DNA from: Aspidiotus rigidus
Taxonomy: Eukaryota; Arthropoda; Insecta; Hemiptera; Diaspididae
DNA length: 64,000 bases
Reading direction: 5' to 3'
Assembly: GCA_035079385.1 (NCBI GenBank)
Contig: JAVHKY010000028.1
Span: 5,952,001-6,016,000 of the forward strand
The translations under genes and the position numbers were made by a program. Of this stretch, positions 11,001 through 22,200 are shown piece after piece. Positions within the stretch are counted from its first letter, which is position 1; each line of letters opens with the position of its first letter. Below the pieces are notes generated by a model. The model saw only the letters and a program-made list of their open reading frames with translations, had not been told where the DNA came from and ran no database searches.

Positions 11001-12995
11001 CTAGAGAGACTCGTTACTTTTTTTTTTTCTGAGCCTGCTTCGTTTTTAACATTTTAGTCGCGTCATATTTTAATAATATATATTTTCCCAAAAAACTTCT
11101 GAAGCCTTCTCGATGCTGGTTAGTTAGCTTTGTGATGTTTTCTTCTTTTTTTTTTCCTCCACGTTCGTTTTTTTTTTTTTTTTTTTGATGTAAAACAAAT
11201 TAAACGGAATGCGTCCCGAGTTTGCTCGAATTTGAACTAAGAGAGAACCGGTTATGTTGAAATGAAATAAAATAAAAAGTTTGAAGCCTAGCCTGTTGTT
11301 AGACATAACGCTATTCGAGAGCTGTAATTATACGTTCCCTTTATTACAGCACGGGACGTCTAAAATATTTTTCTTCCGAATATTCATCTCGAATGCGTAC
11401 ATTTTGTATGTATCGCTCTTGTTATTACGCCACATTAATAGGGTACATTTTCAAGACTCGACAGAGCTTTTGTTGTTGGTAAACGTGTGATTAAGGAGAT
11501 TTATCACTCCGATTAAAATTCCTCTTATTTCTTCTCGGCTTGTTGTAAATTTTTCCAATCTTGTGGTTTGCTCCAGCTTCACGGATAGGGCGTTCGATTA
11601 TCGTGCGCGATGATGGTTAGAAATTGTCAGATATACGTTTCCGGGAGTGGTCCATGATTGAGTTGCCCGACGATGAATGTGTCGAGATGGCTGCTGTAAC
11701 CCTGCTGTTTGTCGGAACTATCTGTATAATTTATATAACGATCGTTGGGGTAATTTTCTTCCGAATCGCAATTGATTGCCGTACGTGTAATCATCCCGTC
11801 GTGCTATTGCGGTTATTGTCATAGTCGTGGACTTAATCTCGTTCGCCGAAATGATTGTTGACTGAACTACTTTTAAAAAAGCAGTAAAATCGAAGATTTT
11901 AACTCGAGATGGAGAAGTTTGAAGAAACTCTTGTCGAGTGTAAAACTGGATTAGTAGTTAGGTATCAAAAATTACCAGAAATTTATCTGTTTATGCGTTC
12001 GAATTTTTCTCATGAATTCGGAAAGTATATTTTCTAAGAAAGTTGGTCGTGCGAATTTAGGTTCGGTTAGGTTGCTCGGACGCTCCTACGCGCTCAATTC
12101 AGGATTGGGTTCTTGGAAATCGCTGATCTAGATTCATTCATTGTCGGTGAATTATGTTTGTCTACAGAAAAGGAACCTAGAAGCACATAGCAAAGGATGG
12201 TAGGTGGAAGTAACGGAAGAGATGATGGATAATATGTCAGAAGAGAGATCGAAAAGGGGGACGGTGAGCGCTGTCCCGCAAAATTGGAAAGGTTTATATG
12301 CATGAAATAATTGATGACTACGGCGTTGCCGGAATTGCAGTTCCTCATGATCATCACTTGACTAATCGGCGTGAGTCTGGGACAAAGAAAATAGCATACC
12401 GTCAAGCCAGTGATTTTTTCTTAGCTTTCATATTTAAATTACCCTCGCTAAAATGTGAGAGCAGATAGATAAATAAGTAATTCTTGATAGCAGGAGATAA
12501 TATGAGTTTTAATGTTGTGGTATTGGGAGATCAGGTGTGATATGCATTTGCCATTGAGGTCCATACGATCGCCTTGAAGATCCAGACGTAAAGGAGGAAG
12601 ATTGTTGAGTCAAATACGATTATAGACAAGTTATACACAACGTACCTTGCCCCGTTCTTTTTTCTGCGTTGTCATTGATAATATAAAAAATTGATTCGCA
12701 GGGTGTGTGAATCTAAAAGCATAAAATCCTCATTTCAGAAATGACTACCGGAATAATTTTCCCAATTAGGTTCGTTAATCAAGGTGCAGGAGAATTTGAA
12801 AGATGTTGCCCTACTGTATCAAAAATCTAGTAAAATATTTGAAAAAATTATCTTAGCCAGACACAGAAAAAAATTCAAATGGGGGAGGGGGTTAAGAAAT
12901 TTTGGTCACAATAAGAGGGAATATTCTTTTCAAGCTTGAAACTCGACTCATATTAGTCTTGCGGCCCATTCTTCCAAATCATTGACCAGCATGAG
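8040..12995. other. unassigned sequence, no supported gene
   Basis: This is a long stretch of mixed composition. Open frames at 9461-10002 and 11624-11824 include hydrophobic runs, but they have no family motif and no convincing splice context. I see no terminal repeats. A short low-complexity block of 'taggcctggtat'-type phrases at 8160-8240 recurs near 49300 and 51600. Confidence 0.45.
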
Positions 12996-12999
12996 ACGC

Positions 13000-13640
13000 A
13001 AAACATCTTCATTTTCCAACAGGAAACGTGTTCTATGGATCAAATCGGTTTTAGTATTGAGAATTCAAAGTCCCTCTACTGTCATAAAGTCGAAATTTAC
13101 CCAAGTCTCCGTCTTATAGTGTATTGTGGATTGAAACTCGAATTGTTCCAAGTCCTCTCCTGTCATAATACTCTTGCTCAATGGTCAAAGTTTTCTTCTA
13201 AATCCCTTTCCTTTCATATGTCGAAATTTTCCAAAGTCCCACTCCTATCCTATGATGTGTATGTTGTGGCTTACAACGGGAAATTTTCTGAGTCTCTTCC
13301 CTGTCATACATTATGGCTCGAAAGTCGAAAAAATTTCCATTCCTATCACATAAGTAATGTGTCTTGAAAATCAAAATTCTTCCAAGTCCCCCTCCAATTA
13401 TAAATTATGGCTTGAAAGTCGGAATTTTTTCAAGTCCTTGTCCTTTGTTGGGATAGGTCGGTTTTCGCCGAATATCGCAAGACGCACAGTAAATTTTTCG
13501 AGAAGCCCTCCCATAGAGCAGACCCCTGTTAAAATTTTTCGTTTGCCGTGCGCCATACGGCGAAAACTGACCTACCCCGATCTTCTAGTCAAGCACTACT
13601 GTGAAAAAATTGTCCTCCATTTTCTCCTTTTGATCTTTCC
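13000..13640 (-). repeat. degenerate tandem block of the background repeat
   Basis: Several diverged repetitions of 'gaaagtcgaaatttttccaa' followed by 'gtccctctcctatcata' run through it. It ends in 'gacccctgttaaaattttt' and a 'gccgtgcgccatacggcg' tail shared with 36325-36350 and 57470-57490. Confidence 0.6.
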
Positions 13641-13710
13641 ATGTCGGTGGGCTGGGGGCAGTCAGAAATCTGCTTAACGTGACTTAACGCTTTATAAAGT
13701 CATCAATGAC

Positions 13711-13893
13711 TCAATGCGTTTTTTAATTTTACGGTCATCCATCATAGAGAAATATACTCAAAGAGAGTAACGAACAAATACAAGAACCGCACAATATTAT
13801 AAACAGACCGAGCGCTTTCGACTAAACAGTCATTCTCACGGTAGAGAAAGCGACTTGTATTTGTTCGTTACTCTCTTTGAGTATATTTCTCTA
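13711..13893 (-). mobile_element. coding-less mini-Penelope-like element
   Basis: The 183-bp element is flanked by an 11-bp direct repeat, 'tcatcaatgac' (13700-13710 and 13894-13904). The left segment 'acggtcatccatcatagag' resembles the 3' tail of the PLE at 15010 ('acggctatccatactaaa'). Next come a 41-bp arm (13744-13784), a hammerhead-like core and the inverted 41-bp arm (13854-13894). The order is the same as in the PLE at 15010-16440 (tail, arm, core, body, inverted arm), with the coding body missing entirely. It must be mobilised in trans if it moves at all (inference). Confidence 0.7.
13809..13853 (-). ncRNA. hammerhead-like core of the mini-PLE
   Basis: On the minus strand the order is CGCTTTC, a short loop, GAGAATGACTGTTTAGTCGAAAGCG. 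The GACT/AGTC hairpin followed by GAAA matches helix II plus GAAA of a hammerhead. The CUGANGA box is degenerate (GAGAAT), so self-cleavage is doubtful. Confidence 0.4.
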
Positions 13894-14129
13894 TCATCAA
13901 TGACCTTGACCTATTTTGAGGACCTAGCCTTCACTACACTACGACTAATATGCAGCATACAAGGTTTGACTTAGAAAAATTTAGACCTTTGGCTTTCATC
14001 ATACTAAGCCTCACCAGTTCGCAAGCTTCATTATGTAGGCCTAATATATGTATAGCATACTAGCCTCATACTGGACAAAGCTAGGTAGCTCCAAATTTTA
14101 TACTACCTACTATAACACACATTAACAAA

Positions 14130-14455
14130 TTTCAAACTTTTGGAAGATCATGAATTATAGAAGGTATTTTTGACGCTGATTACCAGGTCATTTACCGTTT
14201 TTCAATATTACCTCTCATTATTGTGCAACACTTATGTTTAGTTACCGCGGATTGTTGCGACGCATACCGTATCTTATCGGGCTACAAAATTTCAACGCGC
14301 GAGAAGTCACACTTGCCTGTCGCGATAGAGCGCGGGAACTAAGCACGAGTATTGTACAATGATGAGAGATAATATTGAAAAACGGTAAATGACCTGGTAA
14401 TCAGCGTCAAAAATACTTCTAGATATACCTTCTACAGTTCATGTTCATTTGAAAC
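14130..14455. mobile_element. fold-back element with ~65-bp near-perfect arms
   Basis: 'gacgctgattaccaggtcat', 'ttaccgtttttcaatatta' and adjoining bases at 14165-14225 are repeated inverted at 14350-14416. Weaker pairing extends outward to 'tttcaaa' on both sides. The central loop is comparatively GC-rich. There is no coding capacity. Confidence 0.7.
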
Positions 14456-14496
14456 TTTGAAATCTGTTCATGTGAGTAATGAAGGATGAACTTACT

Positions 14497-14850
14497 ATGG
14501 GAGCCGAGTATAGGATCGACATTTCGATGCGGTCGAGATCGATATTGTTGTATCAATATAATCGACATCGATTAAATTTTAATAGACCGAGTTATTTCTG
14601 ATAACAACAATATCGATAGTAGGTCGAATTGTTCCAATCGCTTTTTTGCTCCCATAAGAAAAGCACGGGGAGCCAAGATCAGTATGGAATTAAATGAAAA
14701 TTAGAAAGGATTGAGGAGAAAAAAGTTGATATTTATAATGCGTGAGATAGTCGGCTTTTGAAAATAATCATTTCTCCCCTCAATCCTGTCTCATTCTTGA
14801 TTAATACCATATGATCAAATGCTCCCTGTGCTTTTCTTATGGGGAGCAAA
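14497..14850. repeat. two adjoining fold-back structures
   Basis: The first (about 14497-14656) pairs 'tatgggagc' with 'gctcccata' and 'cgatattgttgt' with 'acaacaatatcg'. The second (about 14645-14850) pairs 'cccataagaaaagcacgggg' with its near-complement at 14825-14845, and 'ggattgaggagaaa' with 'tttctcccctcaatcc'. They share the 'gctcccata' segment. I found no target duplication. Confidence 0.6.
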
Positions 14851-15116
14851 TTTGCGATTGGATAAATTCGTATAAATTTTGGGTACCTTTGCCCTATGAT
14901 CACGTCATGAAAATCACGCTGTGCCGTCACGATAACTCGGTCTATTCTTTGCAAATGCCCAAAGACGTATACATCATTCGATGCTTTTCCATAAAGTGAA
15001 GAAATTGACACGAATCCGTTCCTTTAAGTTACGGCTATCCATACTAAACAATAAAGAGGAATACTCCGACGTGGAGTAAAAAAATGCAAACCGCAGAAAA
15101 AATGAAAATACGACGA

Positions 15117-15162
15117 GCGCTTTCGGTTAAACAACCATCTTCGAGCCTGAAATGAAAGCAAC
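15117..15162 (-). ncRNA. hammerhead-like core in PLE arm
   Basis: On the minus strand: GCTTTC, a loop, CTCGAAGATGG, TTGTTTAACC, GAAAGCGC. The GGTT/AACC hairpin followed by GAAA fits helix II and its junction. CTCGAAGA differs slightly from CUGANGA. The inverted partial copy at 16344-16375 lacks the upstream half. Confidence 0.45.
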
Positions 15163-15189
15163 TGACGAACAAAAGAGAAGAACGAGGTA

Positions 15190-16342
15190 TTAAGATCGTC
15201 CAAACGAGAAATCACGGTGTGAGTCATAAACAAGTTCGATCAGGCCATCTTCCGGAATATACGAATTAAGAACAGTGATACCGTCAGTGTTGAGATGACG
15301 AATTATCTCTATATTCTCGAGGGCGATACGCTTACGGTAGGAATTCTCCTTATGGAGGAGCTTTTCAGATCCCTCACGGAAGCTGTGGCCACTGTTTATT
15401 AAGTGATCGGCGAAAGCTGACTCCCCCAAGTGTCCCTTCTTCCAAGACTTCAGGTGCTCAGCTACTCGAACTTTCATTTGGCGGCTGGTCTCACCAATAT
15501 AAAAGCCTCCACAATCCTCACACTCCAACTTATACACACCACTCCTCTCATCAACAGGTATGGGGTCCTTCAGTCTCACAAACAACCTCTTGACTGTGGT
15601 AGGGTTGTAAAACGCGGGTCTGAAGCCAAACGGGCGAAGGGCCCGACCCAATTGCTGGGAGAACTTCCCCAAGAAAGGGAGACTGATCCAACGCAAACGG
15701 CGATCACGGATCGTGTCTCGGGGGAGGGAGGTGGTGGAATCCAGGAGGCCCCTCGTAACTTTCCTCCGAACCATCACGTCAACATCAACATTGACCCCAT
15801 TCACTCTGGCCAGGTGTTTTATTGTGATTAACTCTTTCTTGAAGGCAGACTGACTCAAAGGAATACGAGTCAGTCTGTGAACTAGGCTATGAAAAGCAGC
15901 CATCTTGTGAGCAACAGGACCGAACGAACCACCGTGGACTAAAACATCGGTCGTAGTATCTTTCCTGTAAATTCCAAACTTATGGATACCGTCTATTATA
16001 GAGATCGATAAATCCAAAAAGTTAATGGAAAATACCCCTATTTCCAACGTAAATTTGATGGAAGGGTACCAGGAATTGAGATACCTCAGAAACTCACCAA
16101 GGAGATCTGGGTGACCAGTCCAGGTACATAGAACGTCATCAACGTACCTGTGCCAATAATGAATATGATTAAGTAACACCTGGTTCAAGGAAAAGAGGTC
16201 AAGTTCAAACTTAGACATGAAGATTTCGGATATGAGAGAGCCTAGTGGTGATCCAATGGGGATCCCTACTTCGTTAGGGAACTCGAAAAATTTCCCTTCA
16301 AATTTACAATAGTTAGGGGACCAGCAAGTATTAAGAAAGGCT
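15190..16342 (-). CDS. Penelope-type RT (partial) with GIY-YIG endonuclease
   Basis: A single open frame runs from the 5' junction to the stop at 15190. An in-frame start is available at 16218, but the N-terminus is really missing. Visible in order are the RT motifs IGSPLGS and RYVDDVLC (the catalytic DD), then INFLDLS. The thumb-like linker includes RRKVTRGLLD and FGFRPAFYN. The C-terminal GIY-YIG domain has SGVYKLECEDCGGFYIGETS, a following arginine-rich helix (RQMKVRVAEH) and a late ENIEIIRH segment. In PLEs the RT copies element RNA at a break made by the GIY-YIG nuclease (family knowledge). The 5' truncation makes this copy incapable of encoding a full protein, although the remaining frame is clean. 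Confidence 0.85.
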
Positions 16343-16539
16343 CGAAGATGGTTGTTTAACCGAAAGCGCTCGTCGTATTTTCATTTTTTCTGCGGTTTGC
16401 ATTTTTTTACTCCACGTCGGAGTATTCCTCTTTATTGTTTTGAAGAAATTGACTTGAATTTTTTCCCCTTTTTTTTTTTGGTAAAAATTACAACCATCGA
16501 TTCCTATAGTGATGGAGGACTGCAAAAAAAAAAATCGTC

Positions 16540-16800
16540 TTTGAAGCTATGGAGGACTTGAAAAATTTTCGACCCTCGTGCTGTCTTGGAAAAATGTAAA
16601 CCATCGAAGGAGTTGGAAGGAATTTCAATTATCGAGCTATAAATAACAGGAGGAAGATTCAGAAAAATTTTGGCTTTCCAAGACGCTAATTTTGAATTCA
16701 GTCCTCAATATCGAAATCAAATTGGTCCCATAGAACAGGTTCTTTGAATTCCTCATTCAACTTTGTTAAGGAGGCCGTCCTTTTGTATTCTATCTATATT
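16540..16800. repeat. background repeat fragments
   Basis: It has 'gaggacttgaaaaattttcg', 'gagctataaataacaggagg', 'catagaacaggttctttgaa' and 'caactttgttaaggaggccg'. These are diverged versions of the family's phrases. Confidence 0.5.
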
Positions 16801-17464
16801 ATGGAGTCAGCAAACGAGAAGCCTCCAGAATCGTAGGATTTAAATTTCTTGATAGGTTATGGACTAATAATGCCTAATCTAGTTTGGAATCCGCTATCTG
16901 TTCTGTTGGGGAGGAGGAAGTATCCTCAAAAAGTGTCCGCTTCCGACCTTTGTGATGTCAATAATGACCCCAAGATCACTAGACAAACGTAGGTCTGCTC
17001 ATTGAAAGAGACGCGCTGTGATTGGTTACTTGTAACTAACGTCACTCGGAGACCCGTTTCAGCGGGAATTTTGAACATTTTGAACGTATACCGGTATACA
17101 GTGTACTGCGATGATACACGTATACCTCTGTAAAGCGATTTGAGAATAAATTAATGGTTATTTTCTCGGATTATATCGTGTAACAAAGTTTTTATAACAG
17201 ATATAATAGAAAATCAAGCAATTTTGATAAAAATAACAATACAAAAAGTCAATTTAAAACAGGAAAAATATTATATATACAGTGTATCAAATAATTCAAG
17301 TCACAGTTTTTTTCATTTTTTTGGTATTTCTTCTCTCCTTAGGTTCGTTTTTTCTTTTTCTTTTCAAATCGCGTAAGAGAAATAGCTTATAACGCGTATT
17401 CAAAAAATTCTAACTCAGAAAAATGTCGTACAACAGAGAGTATCTAGGTGGAATAATCGTCGTT

Positions 17465-18050
17465 AGAAAAATGTCGAAGTCTCCGGGAAAATATCCGCTT
17501 TTACCCCACCCCCTCCCCCCTCGTCTCCCTTGTTTTTTGTTTCTCTATATGTTAGGAGTAAAAATATTTGTTCGCAAAATGTCGAAGTACCTTATCCGGG
17601 AAAATATCCGGTTTCTTTCCCGGATAAGAAACTAACATTTTTCACGGACTTTTTTCCAGAGAATTTCCAGGTAGGGAAACTTTGCCATTTTTCATCAAGA
17701 TATCTCATGTACAAACAAGAAAAAATTCGAACAAAAATGTTGGAAGTCCTACTATATCCGGGTTGTATTCCGAATAAGAAAAATACCTAAATTGAAAGAA
17801 AGAAAAATTACTAGCCGCGATACCTCATGTACGAAGAAGAAAAAATTCCAAGTCCTACTATCCTGGAAATTCTCCGGGAAAATATCCGGCTTGTATTCCG
17901 GATAAGAATAGACCCACAATGAGAGAAAGAAAATATCATTATTTCGTGACGTGGTCGCGAAGTATTTACTAGATAGACATCGTACAACATAAGTTCCACC
18001 ATTCGGGAAATTCTACGGGAAAATATCCGGCTTGTGTTCCGGATAAGGAA
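17465..18050. repeat. dispersed 'ccgggaaaatatccgg' repeats inside the primase element
   Basis: 'ccgggaaaatatccgg' or close variants occur near 17489, 17596, 17876 and 18013, with a partial match near 17755. Most are followed by 'ttgtattccggataagaa' or similar. Spacing is irregular (about 110-155 bp). The paired 'ccggga/tcccgg' and 'ttatccgg/ccggataa' halves could form hairpins. Subterminal repeats like these often bind a transposase or initiator; that role here is inference. Confidence 0.65.
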
Positions 18051-19178
18051 AAACATAAAATTATAAATAAACGAACCTGTACTTTTAAAACGGGCGATGA
18101 CTTCGTTTGCAGATAGTCGTGGATTTGACGCCTCTTTGTGACACCCGAGGTAGAGGAAGGAAAATTTTTGAGGATATGAAGGGGAATGAATAGGATGATT
18201 ATTTGTATGGATATGGGCAGGAACTTGGTAAGGACAAGGAAAATCATTCAAGGAAATTGAAAATGTTGGAGGATTACTATTAATTAGCCGTTTAACAGAA
18301 TGAATAAAGGAAAAAGGAAAATAACTGAGAAATTGGCAAACTATATCGGGAGTCTCGAACGAGGAAGGAGAAGAAGTCAAAGTTGATGAATCGATAGTGA
18401 CAGCGAAGGAGGTAGAACCTTCAGAAAGAAAGAAAGTCGAAGTCGATGGATCGGTCGTGACAGAAGGATTTATTGTGCAGGAAAGTAATGAAACATCGGA
18501 TTGTTGGTACGTGACTAATGTTGATAGAAAAATTTCGTGATCAGGTAAAGGCCGAGGAGGTGAAAACAATGTATCGAAATGATGAACGAAAGGACGATTT
18601 TGACCGTATTTAGTACTCAGATGAGTTCGAAAGAGACAAAATTTAGAATAAACTTTAGTATCGAATTTGGAAGAAAGCGGAGAAAGTACCGTAGAAATAA
18701 AATTTTGTAGATGAGACATATTATGAAAAATCACGGTAGAATAAATGATATGAAAAGATGATTTTTCGGAAGAGGAAGCTGTTAAAATGATGCGGGCGGA
18801 ATGAATGATGTCTTCTCTTCATCATAATTAAGAAGTAAATTCTCGACCGCTTCGCAAAAAAAAATCAGCAATCGCCCCATCAACATCGAAAAGTAGTTTG
18901 ACGGGGTGATCCGGAGAAATTACTTCATAAAAAGATGAAGATTTTCGAAATATTTCGTGAAAAACAGTACTCGGGTGACACAGACCGAAACAATATCCCG
19001 TTTTGTCAGAGCCACTTCCTTCCTTGCCAGAAAATTGAATCGAAAAACCACATACAAATAAATTTCGAAGGAAGGAATTTGAATTTTTGCTCAAATCGTA
19101 TGTTCTAGTCTCGATCAACCGTTGTAAGTATTGTAACTCGGGTATCGCAGTGACGTCACTCGTACGTTTACCCTCCCG
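17811..19178 (-). pseudogene. PrimPol/UL52-like primase (AEP), lightly decayed
   Basis: Three reading segments line up with the primase catalytic plan. Segment 1 (frame ending 18828) has FYEVISPDHPVKLLFDVDG. Its DVD (18879-18887) fits motif I, the metal-binding DxD/E. After a T9 run (A run on the plus strand, 18856-18864) the frame is lost for about 25-30 codons, then resumes with SSEKSSFHIIY, an SxH motif II near 18750-18761. It continues into a ~300-codon open frame with FDTKVYSKFCLFR and KYGQNRPF, where the aspartate at 18660-18662 fits motif III. Further on are FPCPYQVPAHIHTNN and YLGCHKE, resembling the C-terminal Cys/His zinc-binding part of PrimPol/UL52 proteins. The last ~90 codons run into the element's repeats and are probably not original. 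There is no clear ATG; the frame opens just inside the right TIR. Such enzymes make primers or prime and extend DNA (family knowledge). A copy this decayed is probably inactive. Confidence 0.65.
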
Positions 19179-19249
19179 GTCTTACCCACCCCTCAATTCG
19201 TTCGAATGAGCAGACCTACGTTTGTCTAGTGATCTTGTAATGACCCGAC

Positions 19250-22200
19250 CTTATTTAAAGACTTGGAAAAATTCTGAGCGCTGAACTTCTGTAGAGGTGT
19301 AATAATTTCTAGCCATATACTATTCTATAACTAGGAATTCTCAGGTTACGATGGAGTCTTACGCCGAATATAAGCTAGTCCCAGAGGAGCATATTAAGTT
19401 AAGGACTCCTCACGTTCGAACATATTTCAAGCTCTACGGGTTATATCCGCAGGGAACGTCCATCAATGGCTTTGACCAAATTTAGAGACTTCCAAAATTT
19501 CTGGTTCCAACTTCTTACAGACGGAGAGGGGGGGAGGACTTGGAAAAATTTGGAGCTATGGATCTCAGAATAGGTGGGTTCAGAAGTTTGAGCTCTGAAT
19601 CTTCAAACTATGAAGACATGAACTAAATTTCTCCTTTGGGTATAGAAGCGAGGCTACAACTAACATAAGCTAGGCCCGGAGAAGAGTTTTCGGCTAATAC
19701 TTTTCAAGTCGAGACTCTCTTTCTCACTATAAATCAACTTCAAGCTTAGTTACTTGACTATCGGATGACGCGGGGGGCGATGGCGGCATCAATGTACTTG
19801 AGTGATTAGAAGAAGATACCGGATTTCTTTTAGAATCTTTAAAGAAGAGGAAAGTACAAGCAGTAGAGTGTGACGTCATTAGGGAATGATTTTTGGTTCA
19901 CATATCTAACAGAGGAGGCGCTTACGAAAATCAGAGTGTGATGTAAAAAATTACATTAGTTACGTAAGAGGACTCTTAGGAATTTCAAAAATTTCAACGA
20001 TGTAGGAAGAAACGAGAAGTAATTCGTGATCGATGATTGAAAATAGCGAAGATTCGCTAATTTTTTTTTTTGCGTCCTATTGCCGAAAATTTGTTTTTTA
20101 TTGAGTCATGAACTTGTTAAAAACTGACACTCATAAAGGTTGTCTTCTGTGGCGTAACCAAACTGTGAATAGCAGTGAGAGGAAGAGGTGACTGCCTTTA
20201 ATCCACGATATTCTCAATAATATCTCCATTAAAAATGAAGTCAAGAAAAGACTTGTGAGAACCACCCCTGTTCAGCATTTTGTGTTTTCTACGAGGAAAT
20301 TTTCTATATGAATAAAGTTGAATCTAGTTGCGTTTTCGGAGAGACGGTCTAGAAGAAAGAAGGATTCCCGATAGATAATGAGAAATTACGTATCCGATTG
20401 AACTCAAAACTATACCGATGATGTTGACTATCATCTAAACCTGATTAAAAATCTTTCTAGGTTTAAAAACAAGAATGACGTAAACAATGAATAAGCAAGC
20501 ACACTAAGACTACATTTCTCGTCGAGAAAGTAGGTCGTATTTGAAATTTATAGAATGTTTCAAAGTTTCTCGTAATTAAGTTTTTCAGCAAAATTGTTCG
20601 CGTCCGTGTACCACTATAGAACAAATGTTTCATTAATAGCTCATCTTCTGCTCCAGTATTACTGCAACTCTCACCTGTACACTACGATTATACGATGTTA
20701 CAAGACTATTCTTGAAAGATAATCATTACAAACAATATGCGTTCTTCGATGACAGGTTACTTACTACAGTGTGCCTTTGGGAAATGACGATGACGAATAG
20801 GCAATGATGATGACAACAACTTGGTACCCGTGCATTATTCTCCGTGAATTTCGCATTGTTCCTAAATCAGCATGACGTTGAATACGAATGAATGCACAGT
20901 TTCGCCGTCATCGAGCGAAAGAATTTTTCTAACGCCACTCGGGCACAAAGAGACGTTATACTTGTAGGAAAGATGCAGTAGCTCTCTATGAGACCTAATG
21001 GAGTGTTTTTGGTACACCTGAACTAGTATACGTGAAGAAGAGAGAATAATTACAATTAATGTCGATAAGAAAGTGGCCATCTATCAACGCTACGCTAGCG
21101 GAAAAACTTTATGTACAGCATCCCTGACCTATGCTGAGTGCTTAACTCACGTCGGTAGTCAGGCACGCACTTTGTTTCGTTCGTTATAGGTCATCGGTCA
21201 TAACTTCGAAAACATTACGAGTACATTCCCTTTTGGTCTTTCTGAATGACTCATATCGAAATGTAAAGTTATAATGTGAGAAAGAACCATACGTTATCTC
21301 GTATTCGAGCATGATATTTTATCGACGCGAGAGAAAAATGATGAAGAATGGGCGTTCTACAATATTAATATGTCCTAGTACGTGGAAAGTTAATCAATTC
21401 GGGAAATTCGCTATTGTTTGTATTCTGAGAAATTATAAGAAATTAAATTGGAGCGGATATTGCTGACAATTATCGTAGTGCTTACGCAGGATTTTATACC
21501 CACGCAGAACAATCACGTTTGCTAATGGACCTGATGTCTATCAATTTTTTTATTGCTCTTCGGACGTTAATTCAAAAGTGAAATTTGCTCTAAATTATGT
21601 CTTCTGCGAGGGGAGGGATTACTTCGTTCGCTACTTGATAGTTGTTTATTGACTACGTTAATTTTTCGATTTTGATAATCGATTGGGGTCGATTATTTGG
21701 TCTCGATGATTAGAATTGTTTTGTCCAGTGCGGGCTCCTGTGGTGCATAGCCAAAAATCTGCAATTTTTCAAAGTTTTCTTCTCTCACATCTACAGGTGA
21801 ATGATTGGAATTGTTCTAAGTGTCTTCTCTCCCCGCCCTGATATTTTGCTCAGTGGTCATATATCGCTCGATGGGCGCAAGTTTTGTTAAAAGTTCTTAG
21901 GATTGTCTTGAGTCTCAGCTTTTCCAGACACCATAATCGTCCACCCCTTCGTATGTAGCTCAATGGTTTAACAATTGTCCTATTCTTCTACTGGACTATT
22001 TCGAGTGCTTCCGACGTCTAGTCATTGAAGAACTCTTATTACCATCAACTGAAATTCTAGATTGACCGACGTGTCCTAAATTTGACGGATTGGTATCTTT
22101 TTGATGGACCGATTGCTCAGCCGATGAAATCACGTTCAAGGATGTAATGGCGTAGGATGACGCTTGGTCTTCTCTCTCGTGGAATCCGTGGCATATTATT

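Larger units (their letters stand above)
15010..16440 (-). mobile_element. 5'-truncated Penelope-like element with inverted terminal arms
   Basis: The 13-bp direct repeat 'tgaagaaattgac' flanks the element exactly (14997-15009 and 16441-16453), marking it as one insertion. The left side (3' end) has a ~36-bp tail, then an arm of about 100 bp (15047-15149) with 'gaggaatactccgacgtgga' and a hammerhead-like core. The right side (5' end) carries the same arm inverted (16343-16440), fused directly to a truncated RT. The junction falls within 'cttcgagcct', shared by arm and body. This arrangement fits target-primed PLE insertion with terminal inversion. Confidence 0.85.
16971..19237 (-). mobile_element. 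primase-encoding element with 33-bp TIRs and 9-bp TSD
   Basis: The terminal inverted repeats are identical over 33 bp: 16971-17003, starting CAAGATCACTAGACAAACG, and the complement at 19205-19237. The 9-bp direct repeat 'taatgaccc' flanks them at 16962-16970 and 19238-19246. The element is therefore a defined 2267-bp mobile unit. Its right 1.1 kb encodes an archaeo-eukaryotic primase on the minus strand. Its left half holds dispersed 'ccgggaaaatatccgg' repeats and no other recognisable gene. A perfect 14-bp palindrome, gtataccggtatac, lies at 17086-17099. A 9-bp duplication would suit Mutator-like elements, but no transposase is visible, so it could be non-autonomous or a different kind of replicon. 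Confidence 0.8.

Noticed and set aside
17811..18050. C-terminal ~80 residues of the 307-codon primase frame
   Set aside because: This stretch reads through the 'ccgggaaaatatccgg' repeats (RNTSRIFSRRISR twice) and is probably run-on, not part of the primase domain.
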